Origin: Streptomyces orinoci
GTDB lineage: Bacteria > Actinomycetota > Actinomycetes > Streptomycetales > Streptomycetaceae
NCBI RefSeq assembly: GCF_003121295.1
Contig: NZ_PHNC01000007.1
Coordinates: forward strand, 289,980 to 353,979
Length of the DNA stretch: 64,000 nucleotides
Reading direction: 5' to 3'
In this document: piece by piece, positions 27,417 through 37,491 of the stretch
Layout of the letters: each line of letters starts with the position of its first letter
How positions within the stretch are numbered: the stretch's first letter is position 1
Made by a program: the position numbers and the translations under genes
Notes under the pieces: generated by a model
What the model saw: the letters and a program-made list of their open reading frames with translations, nothing else
What the model was told of the DNA's origin: nothing
The model's database searches: none

Positions 27417-30400
27417 CTACCGCGCGTTGAAGTACTTTGCCTCTGGGTGGTGGATCACGATCGCGTCCGTGGACTGTTCGGGGTGGAGCTGGAACTCCTC
27501 CGAGAGGCGGACTCCGATCCGTTCGGGCCGGAGCAGGTCGGCGATCTTCGCCCGGTCCTCCAGGTCCGGGCAGGCGCCATAGCCGAGGGAGAAACGGGCC
27601 CCGCGGTACTTCAGGGCGAACATGTCCTCCACGTCGGCCGGGTCCTCCCCGCCGAAGCCCAGCTCGGCCCGTACCCGCGCGTGCCAGAACTCGGCCAGTG
27701 CCTCCGCCAACTGCACGGAGAGACCATGCAGTTCGAGGTAGTCGCGGTAGGCGTCGGCCTTGAAGAGCTCGGCGGTGGCCTCGCCGATCCTGGAGCCGAC
27801 GGTCACCACCTGGAGGCCGACCACATCCCGCTCCCCCGACTCCTCCGGGCGGAAGAAGTCCGCCAGGCACAGCCGGCGCCCCCGGCGCTGCCGGGGGAAG
27901 GTGAAGCGAGTGCGCTCAGTACCGTCCTCGTGCAGCAGGATCAGGTCGTCGCCCTTGGAGTAGCACGGAAAGTAGCCGTAGACCACGGCCGCTTCCAGCA
28001 GGTTCTCCGTGTGCAGCCGGTCCAGCCAGCCGCGCAGCCGGGGCCGGCCCTCGCTCTCCACCAGTTCCTCGTAGCCGGGCCCGCCGCCGCGCGCCTGCTT
28101 CAGGCCCCACTGGCCCTTGAACAGCGCGCCCTCGTCCAGCCAGGAGGCGTAGTCGCGCAGCGGGATGCCCTTGACCACCCGGGTGCCCCAGAACGGCGGC
28201 ACCGGCACCGGGTTGTCCACCGCCACATCGGAGCGCACCGAGCCGTCCTGCGGCTCCGGTTCCTCGACGACCGCCGTGGCGGCCCGTACCCGGCGCTGTT
28301 TGAGCTCCGGCAGGGCGGCGCCGGGGACTCCGCGCTTGACCGCGATCAGCGCGTCCATCAGCCGCAGGCCCTCGAACGCGTCCCGGGCGTAGCGGACTTC
28401 GCCCTCGTAGATCTCGTGCAGGTCCTGCTCCACATAGGCCCGGGTGAGCGCGGCCCCGCCCAGGATCACCGGATAAGTGGCCGCCAGCTTGCGCTGGTTG
28501 AGCTCCTCCAGGTTCTCCTTCATGATCACCGTGGACTTGACCAGCAGCCCGGACATCCCGATCACATCGGCGCGGTGTTCCTCGGCCGCCTCCAGGATCG
28601 CCGAGACGGGCTGCTTGATGCCCAGATTGACCACGTTGTAGCCGTTGTTGGACAGGATGATGTCCACCAGGTTCTTGCCGATGTCATGGACGTCACCGCG
28701 CACCGTGGCCAGCACTATGGTGCCCTTGCCCTCGGCGTCCGACTTCTCCATATGCGGTTCCAGATAGGCCACCGCGCTCTTCATCACCTCGGCGGACTGC
28801 AGCACAAAGGGCAACTGCATCTGGCCGGAGCCGAAGAGCTCGCCGACCACCTTCATGCCTTCCAGCAGGGTGTCGTTGACGATGTCCAGGGCCGGGCGCT
28901 CGGCCAGGGCCTGGTCCAGGTCGGCCTCCAGGCCGTTCTTCTCGCCGTCGATGATCCGCCGCTGCAGCCGCTCCTCCAGCGGCAGCGCGGCCAGTTCCTC
29001 GGCCTTGCCGGCCTTCAGCGACTTGGTGTCCACGCCCTCGAACAGCTCCAGCAGCCGCTGGAGCGGGTCATAGCCCTCGCGGCGCCGGTCGTAGATCAGG
29101 TCCAGGGCGGTGCGTACCTGTTCCTCGTCCAGCCGCGCGATGGGCAGGATCTTGGCGGCGTGGACGATCGCCGAGTCCAGCCCGGCCTTGACGCATTCGT
29201 CCAGAAAGACCGAGTTGAGCACCAGCCGGGCGGCCGGGTTGAGGCCGAAGGAGATATTGGACAGGCCCAGGGTGGTCTGCACCTCGGGGTGGCGGCGCTT
29301 GAGTTCGCGGATGGCCTCGATGGTGGCCAGGCCGTCCTTGCGGGACTCCTCCTGGCCGGTGCAGATGGTGAAGGTGAGGCAGTCGATGAGGATGTCGGAT
29401 TTCCGCACCCCCCAGTTACCGGTGAGGTCGGTGATCAGCCGCTCGGCGATCTCGACCTTCTTCTCCGCGGTACGGGCCTGGCCCTGTTCGTCGATGGTCA
29501 GCGCGATCAGGGCGGCGCCGTGCTCCACCGCGAGCCGGGTGATCCGGGCGAACCGGGAGTCGGGGCCGTCACCGTCCTCGTAGTTGACCGAGTTGATCAC
29601 CGCCCGGCCGCCCAGCTTCTCAAGTCCCGCCTGGATCACTGCCGGTTCGGTGGAGTCCAGCACAATGGGCAGGGTGGAGGCGGTGGCGAACCGTCCGGCG
29701 ATCTCCGCCATATCGGCCACCCCGTCCCGGCCGACATAGTCCACGCACAGATCCAGCAGATGGGCGCCCTCGCGGATCTGCTCCCGGGCCAGTTCCACAC
29801 AGTCGTCCCAGCGGCCGTCCAGCATGGCCTCGCGGAACTTCTTGGAGCCATTGGCGTTGGTGCGCTCGCCGATGGCCAGATAGGCGGTGTCCTGGCGGAA
29901 GGGCACGCTCTGGTAGAGCGAGGCGGCCCCCGGCTCGGGGCGCGGGCTGCGCTCGGCGGGCGTCATCTCCCGTACCCGTGCCACGACTTGGCGCAGATGC
30001 TCGGGGGTGGTGCCACAGCAGCCGCCGACCAGCGACAGCCCGTACTCACGGACAAAGGTCTCATGGGCGTCCGCCAGCTCGGCCGGGCTGAGCGGGTAGT
30101 GGGCGCCGTCCTTGCCCAGCACCGGCAGACCGGCGTTGGGCATGGCGGAGACCCGGACGCGGGCGTGCCGGGACAGATAGCGCAGGTGCTCGCTCATCTC
30201 GGCGGGCCCGGTGGCGCAGTTGAGGCCGATCATGTCGATGCCCAGCGGCTCCAGCGCGGTGAGCGCGGCACCGATCTCGGAGCCCAGCAGCATGGTGCCG
30301 GTGGTCTCCACGGTGACCTGCACCAGCAGCGGCAGGTCCGCCCCCAGGGCGTTCATCGCCCTCCGGGCGCCGATCACCGAGGCCTTGGTCTGCAGCAGGT

Positions 30401-30923
30401 CCTGGGTGGTCTCCACCAGCAGGGCGTCCACCCCGCCGGTGATCAGGCCCTCGGCGTTCTGCTGATAGGCGTCGCGCAGCACGGTGTAGGGAGCGTGGCC
30501 CAGGGTGGGCAGCTTGGTGCCGGGGCCCATGGAGCCCAGCACCCAGCGGGTGCGGCCGTCGTGGGCGGTGAAGTCATCGGCGGCCTCCCGGGCGATCCGG
30601 GCCCCCGCCTCGGAGAGTTCATGGATGCGGTGGGCGATCTCGTACTCGCCCAGCGCCGAGTGGTTGGCGCCGAAGGTGTTGGTCTCCACACAGTCCACAC
30701 CCGCCTCGAAGTAGGCGGTGTGCACCGAGCGCACAATGTCCGGGCGGGTGATGTTGAGGACCTCGTTGCAGCCCTCCAGCTGCTGGAAGTCCGCCAGGCT
30801 CGGATCCTGTGCCTGGAGCATCGTGCCCATCGCACCATCGGCCACCACCACTCGGGTGGCGAGCGCCTCGCGCAGTTGCGCGGGCCTGGGGGTACGGACG
30901 GTCGATGGCTGCGGAGAGGCCAT
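27417..30923 (-). CDS. metH: Cobalamin-dependent methionine synthase
   Basis: The 1168-residue protein (MASPQPSTVRTPRPAQLREAL) has all four MetH modules. These are the homocysteine-binding barrel (about 15-330, with the zinc ligands in VETNTFGAN and GGCCGTTPEH), the methyltetrahydrofolate (pterin) barrel (about 350-620), the B12 module with the base-off signature DVHDIG (about 744), and a C-terminal SAM-binding activation domain (about 950-1165). It makes methionine from homocysteine. The in-frame extension to 31931 crosses the divergent gylR gene and is rejected. No cobalamin riboswitch was recognised upstream. Confidence 0.97.
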   Translation of the reverse strand: MASPQPSTVRTPRPAQLREALATRVVVADGAMGTMLQAQDPSLADFQQLEGCNEVLNITRPDIVRSVHTAYFEAGVDCVETNTFGANHSALGEYEIAHRIHELSEAGARIAREAADDFTAHDGRTRWVLGSMGPGTKLPTLGHAPYTVLRDAYQQNAEGLITGGVDALLVETTQDLLQTKASVIGARRAMNALGADLPLLVQVTVETTGTMLLGSEIGAALTALEPLGIDMIGLNCATGPAEMSEHLRYLSRHARVRVSAMPNAGLPVLGKDGAHYPLSPAELADAHETFVREYGLSLVGGCCGTTPEHLRQVVARVREMTPAERSPRPEPGAASLYQSVPFRQDTAYLAIGERTNANGSKKFREAMLDGRWDDCVELAREQIREGAHLLDLCVDYVGRDGVADMAEIAGRFATASTLPIVLDSTEPAVIQAGLEKLGGRAVINSVNYEDGDGPDSRFARITRLAVEHGAALIALTIDEQGQARTAEKKVEIAERLITDLTGNWGVRKSDILIDCLTFTICTGQEESRKDGLATIEAIRELKRRHPEVQTTLGLSNISFGLNPAARLVLNSVFLDECVKAGLDSAIVHAAKILPIARLDEEQVRTALDLIYDRRREGYDPLQRLLELFEGVDTKSLKAGKAEELAALPLEERLQRRIIDGEKNGLEADLDQALAERPALDIVNDTLLEGMKVVGELFGSGQMQLPFVLQSAEVMKSAVAYLEPHMEKSDAEGKGTIVLATVRGDVHDIGKNLVDIILSNNGYNVVNLGIKQPVSAILEAAEEHRADVIGMSGLLVKSTVIMKENLEELNQRKLAATYPVILGGAALTRAYVEQDLHEIYEGEVRYARDAFEGLRLMDALIAVKRGVPGAALPELKQRRVRAATAVVEEPEPQDGSVRSDVAVDNPVPVPPFWGTRVVKGIPLRDYASWLDEGALFKGQWGLKQARGGGPGYEELVESEGRPRLRGWLDRLHTENLLEAAVVYGYFPCYSKGDDLILLHEDGTERTRFTFPRQRRGRRLCLADFFRPEESGERDVVGLQVVTVGSRIGEATAELFKADAYRDYLELHGLSVQLAEALAEFWHARVRAELGFGGEDPADVEDMFALKYRGARFSLGYGACPDLEDRAKIADLLRPERIGVRLSEEFQLHPEQSTDAIVIHHPEAKYFNAR

Positions 30924-31139
30924 GGGTGTGCTCCCGTGATTGCGACGGCTGTCGGCTTTGCGCCCTCCGGGGGAAGGCGCACGCCGCAAGCCTAGCCGTA
31001 GCCTCCGCGGAAAGCAGGGGGTCACCTGGGGCAGTACGGCCCGGTCAGCGATCATGGGGACGTCCGGTGAGCTACCTCTGGGTCGGCATCGGCCGATACT
31101 GTTCAGCAATGCCGAACGGCATATGGAGGAGGTTGCTCG
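30924..31139. promoter_or_regulatory. Divergent promoter region of metH and gylR
   Basis: The metH leader contains a hairpin GCGCCCTCC-GGG-GGAAGGCGC (30960-30980). On the gylR side a GATACT (-10-like, 31095-31100) is followed directly by the inverted repeat at 31101-31117 and a GGAGGAGG ribosome site. Confidence 0.45.
31101..31117 (+). promoter_or_regulatory. Probable GylR operator upstream of gylR
   Basis: GTTCAGC-AAT-GCCGAAC is an imperfect inverted repeat immediately downstream of a -10-like GATACT. It shares GCA(A/T)TG(C/T)CGAAC with the site upstream of glpF, consistent with autoregulation. Confidence 0.55.
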
Positions 31140-31904
31140 ATGGCACGGACCATCCAGTCGCTCGAAAGGGCCGCCGCGATGCTGCGGCTGCTCGCGGGTG
31201 GCGAGCGGCGGCTCGGCCTGTCCGATGTGGCTTCCGCGCTGGGGCTCGCCAAGGGCACCGCGCACGGCATCCTGCGCACCCTGCAGCAGGAGGGGTTCGT
31301 CGAACAGGACCCGGCCTCCGGCCGTTACCAGCTGGGCGCCGAGCTGCTGCGGCTGGGCAACAGCTATCTGGATGTGCACGAACTGCGTGCCCGCGCCCTG
31401 GTGTGGGCGGACGACCTGGCCCGCTCCAGCGGCGAGAGCGTCTATCTGGGCGTGCTGCACCAGCAGGGCGTGCTGATCATCCACCATGTCTTCCGCCCCG
31501 ACGACAGCCGCCAGGTGCTGGAGGTCGGCGCCATGCAGCCGCTGCACAGCACCGCCCTGGGCAAGGTGCTGTGCGCCTACGACCCGGTGGCCCACAGCGA
31601 GCTGGCCGACTCGGCCCGGGAGGCGTTCACCGACCGTACGGTGACCGGCCTGGCCGACCTGGAGGGCGTGCTGGACCTGACCCGGGCCCGCGGCTGGGCC
31701 TCGGATGTCGAGGAGACCTGGGCCGGACTGGCCTCCATCGCCGCCCCCATCCACGACCGGCGGCGGATGCCGGTGGGCGCGGTGGGCATCACCGGCGCGG
31801 TGGAGCGGGTCTGCGAGGAGGGCGAGCTGCGGGCCCAGCTGGTGGCCTCGGTACGGGACTGCGCCCGCGCGGTCTCCCGCGATCTGGGCGCCGGCCGGTT
31901 CTGA
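31140..31904 (+). CDS. gylR: IclR-family glycerol operon regulator GylR
   Basis: The 254-residue protein has an N-terminal winged HTH (about 5-70, QSLERAAAMLRLL, SALGLAKGTAHGILRTL) and an IclR effector domain (about 80-250). It closely resembles the Streptomyces GylR sequence as remembered, including ARTIQSLERAAAMLRLLAGG and the terminal SRDLGAGRF. GylR represses glycerol uptake genes until glycerol 3-phosphate is made. GGAGGAGG precedes the ATG by 7 nt. glpF, glpK and glpD follow in the same direction. Confidence 0.96.
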   Translation: MARTIQSLERAAAMLRLLAGGERRLGLSDVASALGLAKGTAHGILRTLQQEGFVEQDPASGRYQLGAELLRLGNSYLDVHELRARALVWADDLARSSGESVYLGVLHQQGVLIIHHVFRPDDSRQVLEVGAMQPLHSTALGKVLCAYDPVAHSELADSAREAFTDRTVTGLADLEGVLDLTRARGWASDVEETWAGLASIAAPIHDRRRMPVGAVGITGAVERVCEEGELRAQLVASVRDCARAVSRDLGAGRF

Positions 31905-32203
31905 GCCCTTCGGGGGGTTTTGCCGGGCCATGAACGGGCCCCCGAGACCCCCTCGTTACCGGTCGGTATCCGAACGTAGATTTCCGGTCTCCTGTCCGAG
32001 AGTTTCCGGTCACACAGCCCTTGACGTGCCCTTAACCGTGCAGAAAACTGCCGGTCATCGGTCGGCATTGTCGAACATCTACCGACAATATTCGCTAAGG
32101 TGTGCAGTGCCGCGGGACCGATCACCGCTCTCACTCGAGAGCGCGGACCACCGGAGGGACCCGGGGTTCGCCTTCCCCTGGACGAAGGACAAAGGAGTCG
32201 CGG
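31905..32203 (+). promoter_or_regulatory. Promoter and leader region of the glycerol operon
   Basis: The 299-bp gap between gylR and glpF is locally AT-rich near 32060-32100. It contains the 23-bp inverted repeat at 32067-32089 described separately and an AAAGGAG ribosome site for glpF. Confidence 0.6.
32067..32089 (+). promoter_or_regulatory. Probable GylR operator upstream of glpF
   Basis: ATTGTCG (32067-32073) and CGACAAT (32083-32089) form a perfect 7-bp inverted repeat with a 9-nt spacer. Part of it, GCATTGTCGAAC (32065-32076), matches the motif GCAATGCCGAAC upstream of gylR. Confidence 0.6.
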
Positions 32204-32986
32204 GTGTCCAGCTCCGACATCTTCACCGGCGAGACCATCGGTACCGCCGTACTGATTCTGCTCGGCGGCGGCGTCTGTGCCGCCGTCACTCTGAAGCGAT
32301 CCAAGGCGCAGAACGCCGGCTGGCTGGCCATCACCTTCGGGTGGGGCTTCGCCGTCCTGGCCGGCGCGTACATCGGTACCAAGTCCGGTGCCCACCTCAA
32401 CCCCGCCGTGACCCTGGGTCTGGCCATCGACGGCGCGGTCAAGTGGAGCGATGTGCCGCTCTACATCGGCTCCCAGCTGCTGGGCGCGATGATCGGCGCC
32501 ACCCTGGTGTGGCTCGCCTACCACGGGCAGTTCAAGGCCCACCTCACCGATCCGGAGATCGTCGAGAGCCTCAACCCCCACGAGGGCATGGTCGATCAGA
32601 CCGCCGAGCCGGAGGCAGGCCCGGTGCTGGGCATCTTCTCCACCGGCCCCGAGATCCGCAACGCGGTGCAGAACCTGGTGACCGAGATCATCGCCACCGC
32701 CGTGCTGGTGCTCTTCATCCTCACCATGGGCCTGACCAAGGGCCTGGCCACCAGCGGCACCGGCACCCTGATGGTCGCCCTGGTCGTGGTCGGCATCGGC
32801 CTCTCGCTCGGCGGCCCCACCGGCTACGCCATCAACCCCGCCCGTGACCTCGGCCCGCGCATCGTGCACGCGCTGCTGCCGCTGCCCAACAAGGGAGGCT
32901 CGGACTGGCGCTACGCCTGGATCCCGGTCGTCGGCCCGCTGGCCGGTGCGGCCCTTGCCGCCGGTATCCACAAGCTCGCATTCTGA
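32204..32986 (+). CDS. glpF: Glycerol uptake facilitator (aquaglyceroporin)
   Basis: From GTG 32204 the 260-residue MIP-family channel has six helices and both pore-lining NPA boxes (HLNPAVT near residue 66 and AINPARD near 210). It lets glycerol diffuse into the cell. It has AAAGGAG upstream and is the first structural gene of the glycerol operon (gylC in older naming). An in-frame extension to 32102 lies in the operator region and is rejected. Confidence 0.95.
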   Translation: MSSSDIFTGETIGTAVLILLGGGVCAAVTLKRSKAQNAGWLAITFGWGFAVLAGAYIGTKSGAHLNPAVTLGLAIDGAVKWSDVPLYIGSQLLGAMIGATLVWLAYHGQFKAHLTDPEIVESLNPHEGMVDQTAEPEAGPVLGIFSTGPEIRNAVQNLVTEIIATAVLVLFILTMGLTKGLATSGTGTLMVALVVVGIGLSLGGPTGYAINPARDLGPRIVHALLPLPNKGGSDWRYAWIPVVGPLAGAALAAGIHKLAF

Positions 32987-33025
32987 CGCCCAGCCGAGAC
33001 CACAGACTTCAGGAGCACACACCAC

Positions 33026-34552
33026 ATGACCACCACCCACGGCCACGGCCCGTTCATTGCCGCGATCGACCAGGGCACCACCTCCTCCCGCTGCATCGTC
33101 TTCGACCGGGACGGCCGCATCGTCTCCGTGGACCAGAAGGAGCACGAGCAGATCTTCCCCAAGCCGGGCTGGGTCGAGCACGACGCCAAGGAGATCTGGA
33201 CCAACGTCCAGCAGGTCGTCGCGGGCGCGGTGGAGAAGGCGGGCATCACCTCCGCCGACGTCAAGGCCATCGGCATCACCAACCAGCGCGAGACCACCCT
33301 GCTCTGGGACAAGAACACCGGTGAGCCGGTCCACAACGCCATCGTCTGGCAGGACACCCGCACCGACGCGCTCTGCAAGGAGCTCGGCCGCAATGTCGGC
33401 CAGGACCGCTTCCGCCGGGAGACCGGCCTGCCGCTGGCCTCCTACTTCTCCGGCCCCAAGGTCCGCTGGCTGCTGGACAATGTCGAGGGCCTGCGCGAGC
33501 GCGCGGAGCGCGGCGAGATCCTCTTCGGCACCATGGACTCCTGGGTCATCTGGAACCTCACCGGTGGTGTCAACGGCGGCGTCCATGTCACCGACGTCAC
33601 CAACGCCTCGCGCACCATGCTGATGAACCTGCGCTCCCTGGCCTGGGACGAGCGCATCCTGTCCTCCATGGACATCCCGGCCGCGGTGCTGCCGGAGATC
33701 CGTTCCTCCGCCGAGGTCTACGGCACCGCCAAGGGCGGCGCCCTGGAGGGCGTCCCGGTCGCCTCCGCCCTCGGCGACCAGCAGGCGGCCCTGTTCGGCC
33801 AGACCTGTTACGACAAGGGCGAGGCCAAGTCCACTTACGGCACCGGCACGTTCATGCTGATGAACACCGGCGACGAGCCCGTCCAGTCCTACAACGGCCT
33901 GCTGACCACGGTCGGTTACCGCATCGGCGACCAGAAGCCGGTCTACGCGCTCGAGGGTTCCATCGCCGTCACCGGCTCCCTGGTGCAGTGGATGCGCGAC
34001 CAGATGGGCCTGATCAACAGCGCGGCCGAGATCGAGACCCTGGCCAGCTCGGTCGAGGACAACGGCGGCGCCTACTTCGTCCCCGCCTTCTCCGGTCTGT
34101 TCGCCCCCTACTGGCGCTCCGACGCCCGTGGTGTGATCGCCGGTCTGACCCGTTATGTCACCAAGGCGCACATCGCCCGCGCCGTCCTCGAGGCCACCGC
34201 CTGGCAGACCCGCGAGATCACCGACGCCATGACCAAGGACTCCGGCGTCGAGCTGACCGCGCTCAAGGTGGACGGCGGCATGACCTCCAACAACTTGCTG
34301 ATGCAGACCCTCTCGGACTTCCTGGACGCGCCCGTGGTGCGCCCGATGGTCGCCGAGACCACCTGCCTCGGCGCCGCCTACGCCGCCGGCCTGGCCGTCG
34401 GCTTCTGGCCGGACACCGACGCGCTGCGCGCCAACTGGCGCCGGGCCGCCGAGTGGACCCCCCGGATGGACTCGGACACCCGGGACCGTGAGTACAAGAA
34501 CTGGCTCAAGGCCGTCGAGCGGACCATGGGCTGGATCGACGACGAGAGCTGA
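33026..34552 (+). CDS. glpK: Glycerol kinase
   Basis: The 508-residue FGGY-family sugar kinase has an N-terminal phosphate-binding loop ([16 protein letters not shown], about 11-26), glycerol-contact residues in GITNQRET and WQDTRTD, and C-terminal DGGMTSN and [13 protein letters not shown]. It phosphorylates glycerol to sn-glycerol 3-phosphate, trapping it and providing the inducer for GylR. It starts 39 bp after glpF, and glpD follows 12 bp downstream, so they form one operon. Confidence 0.97.
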   Translation: MTTTHGHGPFIAAIDQGTTSSRCIVFDRDGRIVSVDQKEHEQIFPKPGWVEHDAKEIWTNVQQVVAGAVEKAGITSADVKAIGITNQRETTLLWDKNTGEPVHNAIVWQDTRTDALCKELGRNVGQDRFRRETGLPLASYFSGPKVRWLLDNVEGLRERAERGEILFGTMDSWVIWNLTGGVNGGVHVTDVTNASRTMLMNLRSLAWDERILSSMDIPAAVLPEIRSSAEVYGTAKGGALEGVPVASALGDQQAALFGQTCYDKGEAKSTYGTGTFMLMNTGDEPVQSYNGLLTTVGYRIGDQKPVYALEGSIAVTGSLVQWMRDQMGLINSAAEIETLASSVEDNGGAYFVPAFSGLFAPYWRSDARGVIAGLTRYVTKAHIARAVLEATAWQTREITDAMTKDSGVELTALKVDGGMTSNNLLMQTLSDFLDAPVVRPMVAETTCLGAAYAAGLAVGFWPDTDALRANWRRAAEWTPRMDSDTRDREYKNWLKAVERTMGWIDDES

Positions 34553-34564
34553 CGAGGAGCAATC

Positions 34565-36172
34565 ATGACTACCCCGCAGAGCGTTCCGACCCTGGGAACG
34601 CACCCGGCTGCCGGCGCCAACCCGGGACGGGCCGAGACCCGGGAGAGACTGTCCAAGGCGACATACGACCTCCTGGTGATCGGCGGCGGCATCCTGGGCA
34701 CCTCGGTGGCCTGGCATGCCGCACAGTCCGGGCTGCGGGTCGCGATGGTGGACGCCGGTGACTTCGCCGGCGCCACCTCCTCCGCCTCCTCCAAGCTGGT
34801 CCACGGCGGTCTGCGCTATCTGCAGACCGGCGCGGTCAAGCTGGTGGCGGAGAACCACCATGAGCGCCGGGTGCTGGCCAAGGACGTGGCCCCGCACCTG
34901 GTCAACCCGCTCACCTTCTACCTGCCGGTCTACAAGGGCGGACCGGTGGGCGCCGCCAAGCTGGGCGCCGGTGTGTTCGCCTACTCCGCGCTCTCCGCCT
35001 TCGGCGACGGCGTGGGCAAGGTGATCTCCCCGGCCCGGGCCAAGGCCGACAACCCCGGCCTGCGCACCGACAACCTCAAGGCCGTGGCGGTCTACTACGA
35101 CCACCAGATGAACGACTCCCGGGTGGCGGTGATGACGGTCCGCGCCGCCGTGGAGTCCGGCGCGGTCGTCCTCAACCACGCCGAGGTCACCGGCCTGCGC
35201 TTCACCCATGGCAAGGTCAGCGGTGCCGAGCTCAAGGACCGGATGGACGGCACCGAGTTCGGCATCGACGCCCGCGTGGTGCTCAACGCCACCGGCCCCT
35301 GGGTGGACCACCTGCGCAAGATGGAGGACAAGGGCGCCGCCCCCTCCATCCGCCTGTCCAAGGGCGCGCACATCGTGATGAAGCGCAAGTCGCCGTGGAA
35401 GGCCGCCATGGCCACCCCGATCGACAAGTACCGCATCACCTTCGCCCTGCCCTGGGAGGACCAGCTGCTGCTGGGCACCACCGACACCCAGTACGAGGGC
35501 GACCCGGCGGACGTCCGGGCCACCGAGGCCGACATCCAGCAGATCCTGGACGAGGCCGCGCACTCCATCGTCGATGCCGACCTGGACCGCTCCCTGATGA
35601 CCTACGCCTTCGCCGGTCTGCGGGTGCTGCCCGGCGGCCCCGGCGACGTGGCCCAGGCCAAGCGGGAGACGGTGGTCAGCGAGGGCAAGGGCGGCATGCT
35701 CTCGGTCGCCGGCGGCAAGTGGACCACCTACCGCCACATCGGCCGCACCGTGATGAAGAAGCTGGCCCAGGTGCCGGGCAGCCCGCTGACCGAGGACATG
35801 GAGCCCGTCTCCGACCTGGTGCGCCGGGTGCCGCTGCCGGGCGTCGCCAACCCCAACGCGGTGGCCCACCGTCTGCTGATGGACCGCGAGCCGGGCAGCC
35901 GGATGGACCCGCTGACCGCCCGTCACCTGGCCACCCACTACGGCTCGCTGGCCTTCGACATCGCCCGCCTGGCCAATGACAACCCGGAGCTGGCCGAGCG
36001 CATCCACCCCGACGGCCCGGAGATCTGGGCCCAGGTGGTCTACGCCCGCGACAACGAGTGGGCCGAGACCGTGGACGATGTACTGCGCCGCCGCACCACC
36101 CTGACCATCCGCGGCCTGGACTCCGAGGACGTCCGCGCCCGGGTCAAGGAGCTGCTGAACGACAAGGGCTGA
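34565..36172 (+). CDS. glpD: Glycerol-3-phosphate dehydrogenase (FAD-dependent)
   Basis: The 535-residue flavoprotein has the dinucleotide fold DLLVIGGGILGTSVAWHAA (about 36-54), the family signature KLVHGGLRYL and GGKWTTYR, and a C-terminal helical domain. It oxidises glycerol 3-phosphate to dihydroxyacetone phosphate and passes electrons to quinones. It is the third gene of the glycerol operon; GAGGAGC precedes the ATG. A strong terminator follows. Confidence 0.96.
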   Translation: MTTPQSVPTLGTHPAAGANPGRAETRERLSKATYDLLVIGGGILGTSVAWHAAQSGLRVAMVDAGDFAGATSSASSKLVHGGLRYLQTGAVKLVAENHHERRVLAKDVAPHLVNPLTFYLPVYKGGPVGAAKLGAGVFAYSALSAFGDGVGKVISPARAKADNPGLRTDNLKAVAVYYDHQMNDSRVAVMTVRAAVESGAVVLNHAEVTGLRFTHGKVSGAELKDRMDGTEFGIDARVVLNATGPWVDHLRKMEDKGAAPSIRLSKGAHIVMKRKSPWKAAMATPIDKYRITFALPWEDQLLLGTTDTQYEGDPADVRATEADIQQILDEAAHSIVDADLDRSLMTYAFAGLRVLPGGPGDVAQAKRETVVSEGKGGMLSVAGGKWTTYRHIGRTVMKKLAQVPGSPLTEDMEPVSDLVRRVPLPGVANPNAVAHRLLMDREPGSRMDPLTARHLATHYGSLAFDIARLANDNPELAERIHPDGPEIWAQVVYARDNEWAETVDDVLRRRTTLTIRGLDSEDVRARVKELLNDKG

Positions 36173-36196
36173 CGGCCCGTCCGCTGAGCCGCTGGA

Positions 36197-36233
36197 CCGA
36201 GGGGAGGGACGCACCGCGCGCCCCTCCCCTCGG
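36197..36233 (+). terminator. Terminator of the glycerol operon
   Basis: CCGAGGGGAGGG (36197-36208) pairs with CCCTCCCCTCGG (36222-36233) about 25 bp after the glpD stop. Confidence 0.75.
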
Positions 36234-36297
36234 CGCGTCCCGGCGGGCAACCGTCCGGCCCGTCATCCCGTCCCAGTCAGCAGACGAAAGGGAACAG

Positions 36298-37335
36298 ATG
36301 AACTGGCCGGCCCTGCTGCGCCGCCGCCCCGGTAAGCGCACGGTGCGGCGGCTCACCCTCGCCCTGGCACTGGCGCTGCTGCTTCCGGTGGCGGCCGCGG
36401 CAAGCGCGCTGCGCGCCTCCTATGCCGGTGCCCCGGCTCCGGACGCGGTCAGCCGCGGCCATGACGCGCTCTGGCTGGGCCACGCCTGGGTGGACGGCCG
36501 GCGTACCGAGGCCGATCTGGCCCGGCTGAAGCGGCGCATCGCGGACACCGGGGTACGTGATCTGTACGTCCACTCCGGGCCCCTGGAGCACGACGGCACC
36601 CTGCCCGCCGCCGACTACCCCCGGGCCCGGTGGCTGATCGACGCGGTGCACCGGGAACTGCCCGGGGTGCGGATGCAGGCCTGGCTGGGCGATGTGGTGG
36701 TGCGCCAGGGCCATGGCGGGCTGCGGCTGGACTCGCCGGTCACCCGGTACCGGGTGACCGCCAGTGCCCGGCAGGTGCTGGCGGCCGGCTTCCAGGGCGT
36801 ACACCTGGACGTGGAGCCGGTGCGCGACGGCGACCGCGGCTTCCTGGCCCTGCTGGAGGAGCTGCGGCCGGTGGTGAACTCCGGCGGCGGGGTGCTCTCG
36901 GTGGCGGCCCAGCAGATAGACCCGCTGCCCTCGATGCACACCGCCTCGCATCTGCTGGGCAGCCCCAAGTGGTGGTCGCAGGACTACTTCGGCGAGGTGG
37001 CCCGGCGCAGCGACCAGATCGCCCTGATGTCCTATGACACCGCGATGCCCTGGGAGAGCCTCTACGGCGGTTATGTGGCCCACCAGACCACGCTGGCCCT
37101 CAAGGCCACCCCCAAGGATGTGGACCTGCTGATGGGCATGCCCTTCTTCCATACCGAGGACATGGGCCACCAGGGCCATGCGGAGACCGCCGCGGCGGCG
37201 GTGCGCGGCGCCCGGCTGGGGCTGACCCGGCAGGACCGCCACCGTGAGCACTTCGGCCTCGGCCTGTACGCGGACTTCGCCGCCACCGACGCCGACTGGC
37301 GTGCGTACCGCGAGGGTTGGGGCGTCCGCGGGTGA
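36298..37335 (+). CDS. Exported glycoside hydrolase-like protein (TIM barrel, GH18-like)
   Basis: The 345-residue protein starts MNWPALLRRRPGKRT, with an Arg-rich start and a hydrophobic segment (about 18-38), so it is exported or anchored. The body reads as a TIM-barrel glycosidase: GVHLDVEPVRDGD (about 166-178, an acidic pair at the end of a strand) and QIALMSYDTAMPWESLYGG (about 240-258). It lacks the exact GH18 DxxDxDxE, so the chemistry is uncertain. AAAGGGAACAG precedes the ATG. I do not recognise a named homologue. Confidence 0.75.
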   Translation: MNWPALLRRRPGKRTVRRLTLALALALLLPVAAAASALRASYAGAPAPDAVSRGHDALWLGHAWVDGRRTEADLARLKRRIADTGVRDLYVHSGPLEHDGTLPAADYPRARWLIDAVHRELPGVRMQAWLGDVVVRQGHGGLRLDSPVTRYRVTASARQVLAAGFQGVHLDVEPVRDGDRGFLALLEELRPVVNSGGGVLSVAAQQIDPLPSMHTASHLLGSPKWWSQDYFGEVARRSDQIALMSYDTAMPWESLYGGYVAHQTTLALKATPKDVDLLMGMPFFHTEDMGHQGHAETAAAAVRGARLGLTRQDRHREHFGLGLYADFAATDADWRAYREGWGVRG

Positions 37336-37491
37336 GACCCCGGGGCCCGGGCCGGAGGTGGCGAGCATCCCGTCCGGGGGCTGCGAACGCCCCTCGGGGA
37401 AGTCGTAGGCTTGGGACACGCAAGGCAACTGCACGAACGGCAGCCGGAGGCGGTACTTCACCAGTGCTCCCCGGCCGGAAGGAGGCGCTGG

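Noticed and set aside
27447..30995. Plus-strand ORF of 1182 codons opposite metH
   Set aside because: It is antisense to nearly all of metH, which shows every family motif. The plus-strand protein has no recognisable domain.
30924..31139. Possible cobalamin or SAM riboswitch ahead of metH
   Set aside because: The leader has only a short hairpin. No conserved B12-box or SAM-riboswitch core could be recognised.
31577..36250. Minus-strand ORF of 1557 codons across gylR-glpF-glpK-glpD
   Set aside because: The four plus-strand genes have full family motifs, ribosome sites and operators. The opposite frame is a shadow created by high GC.
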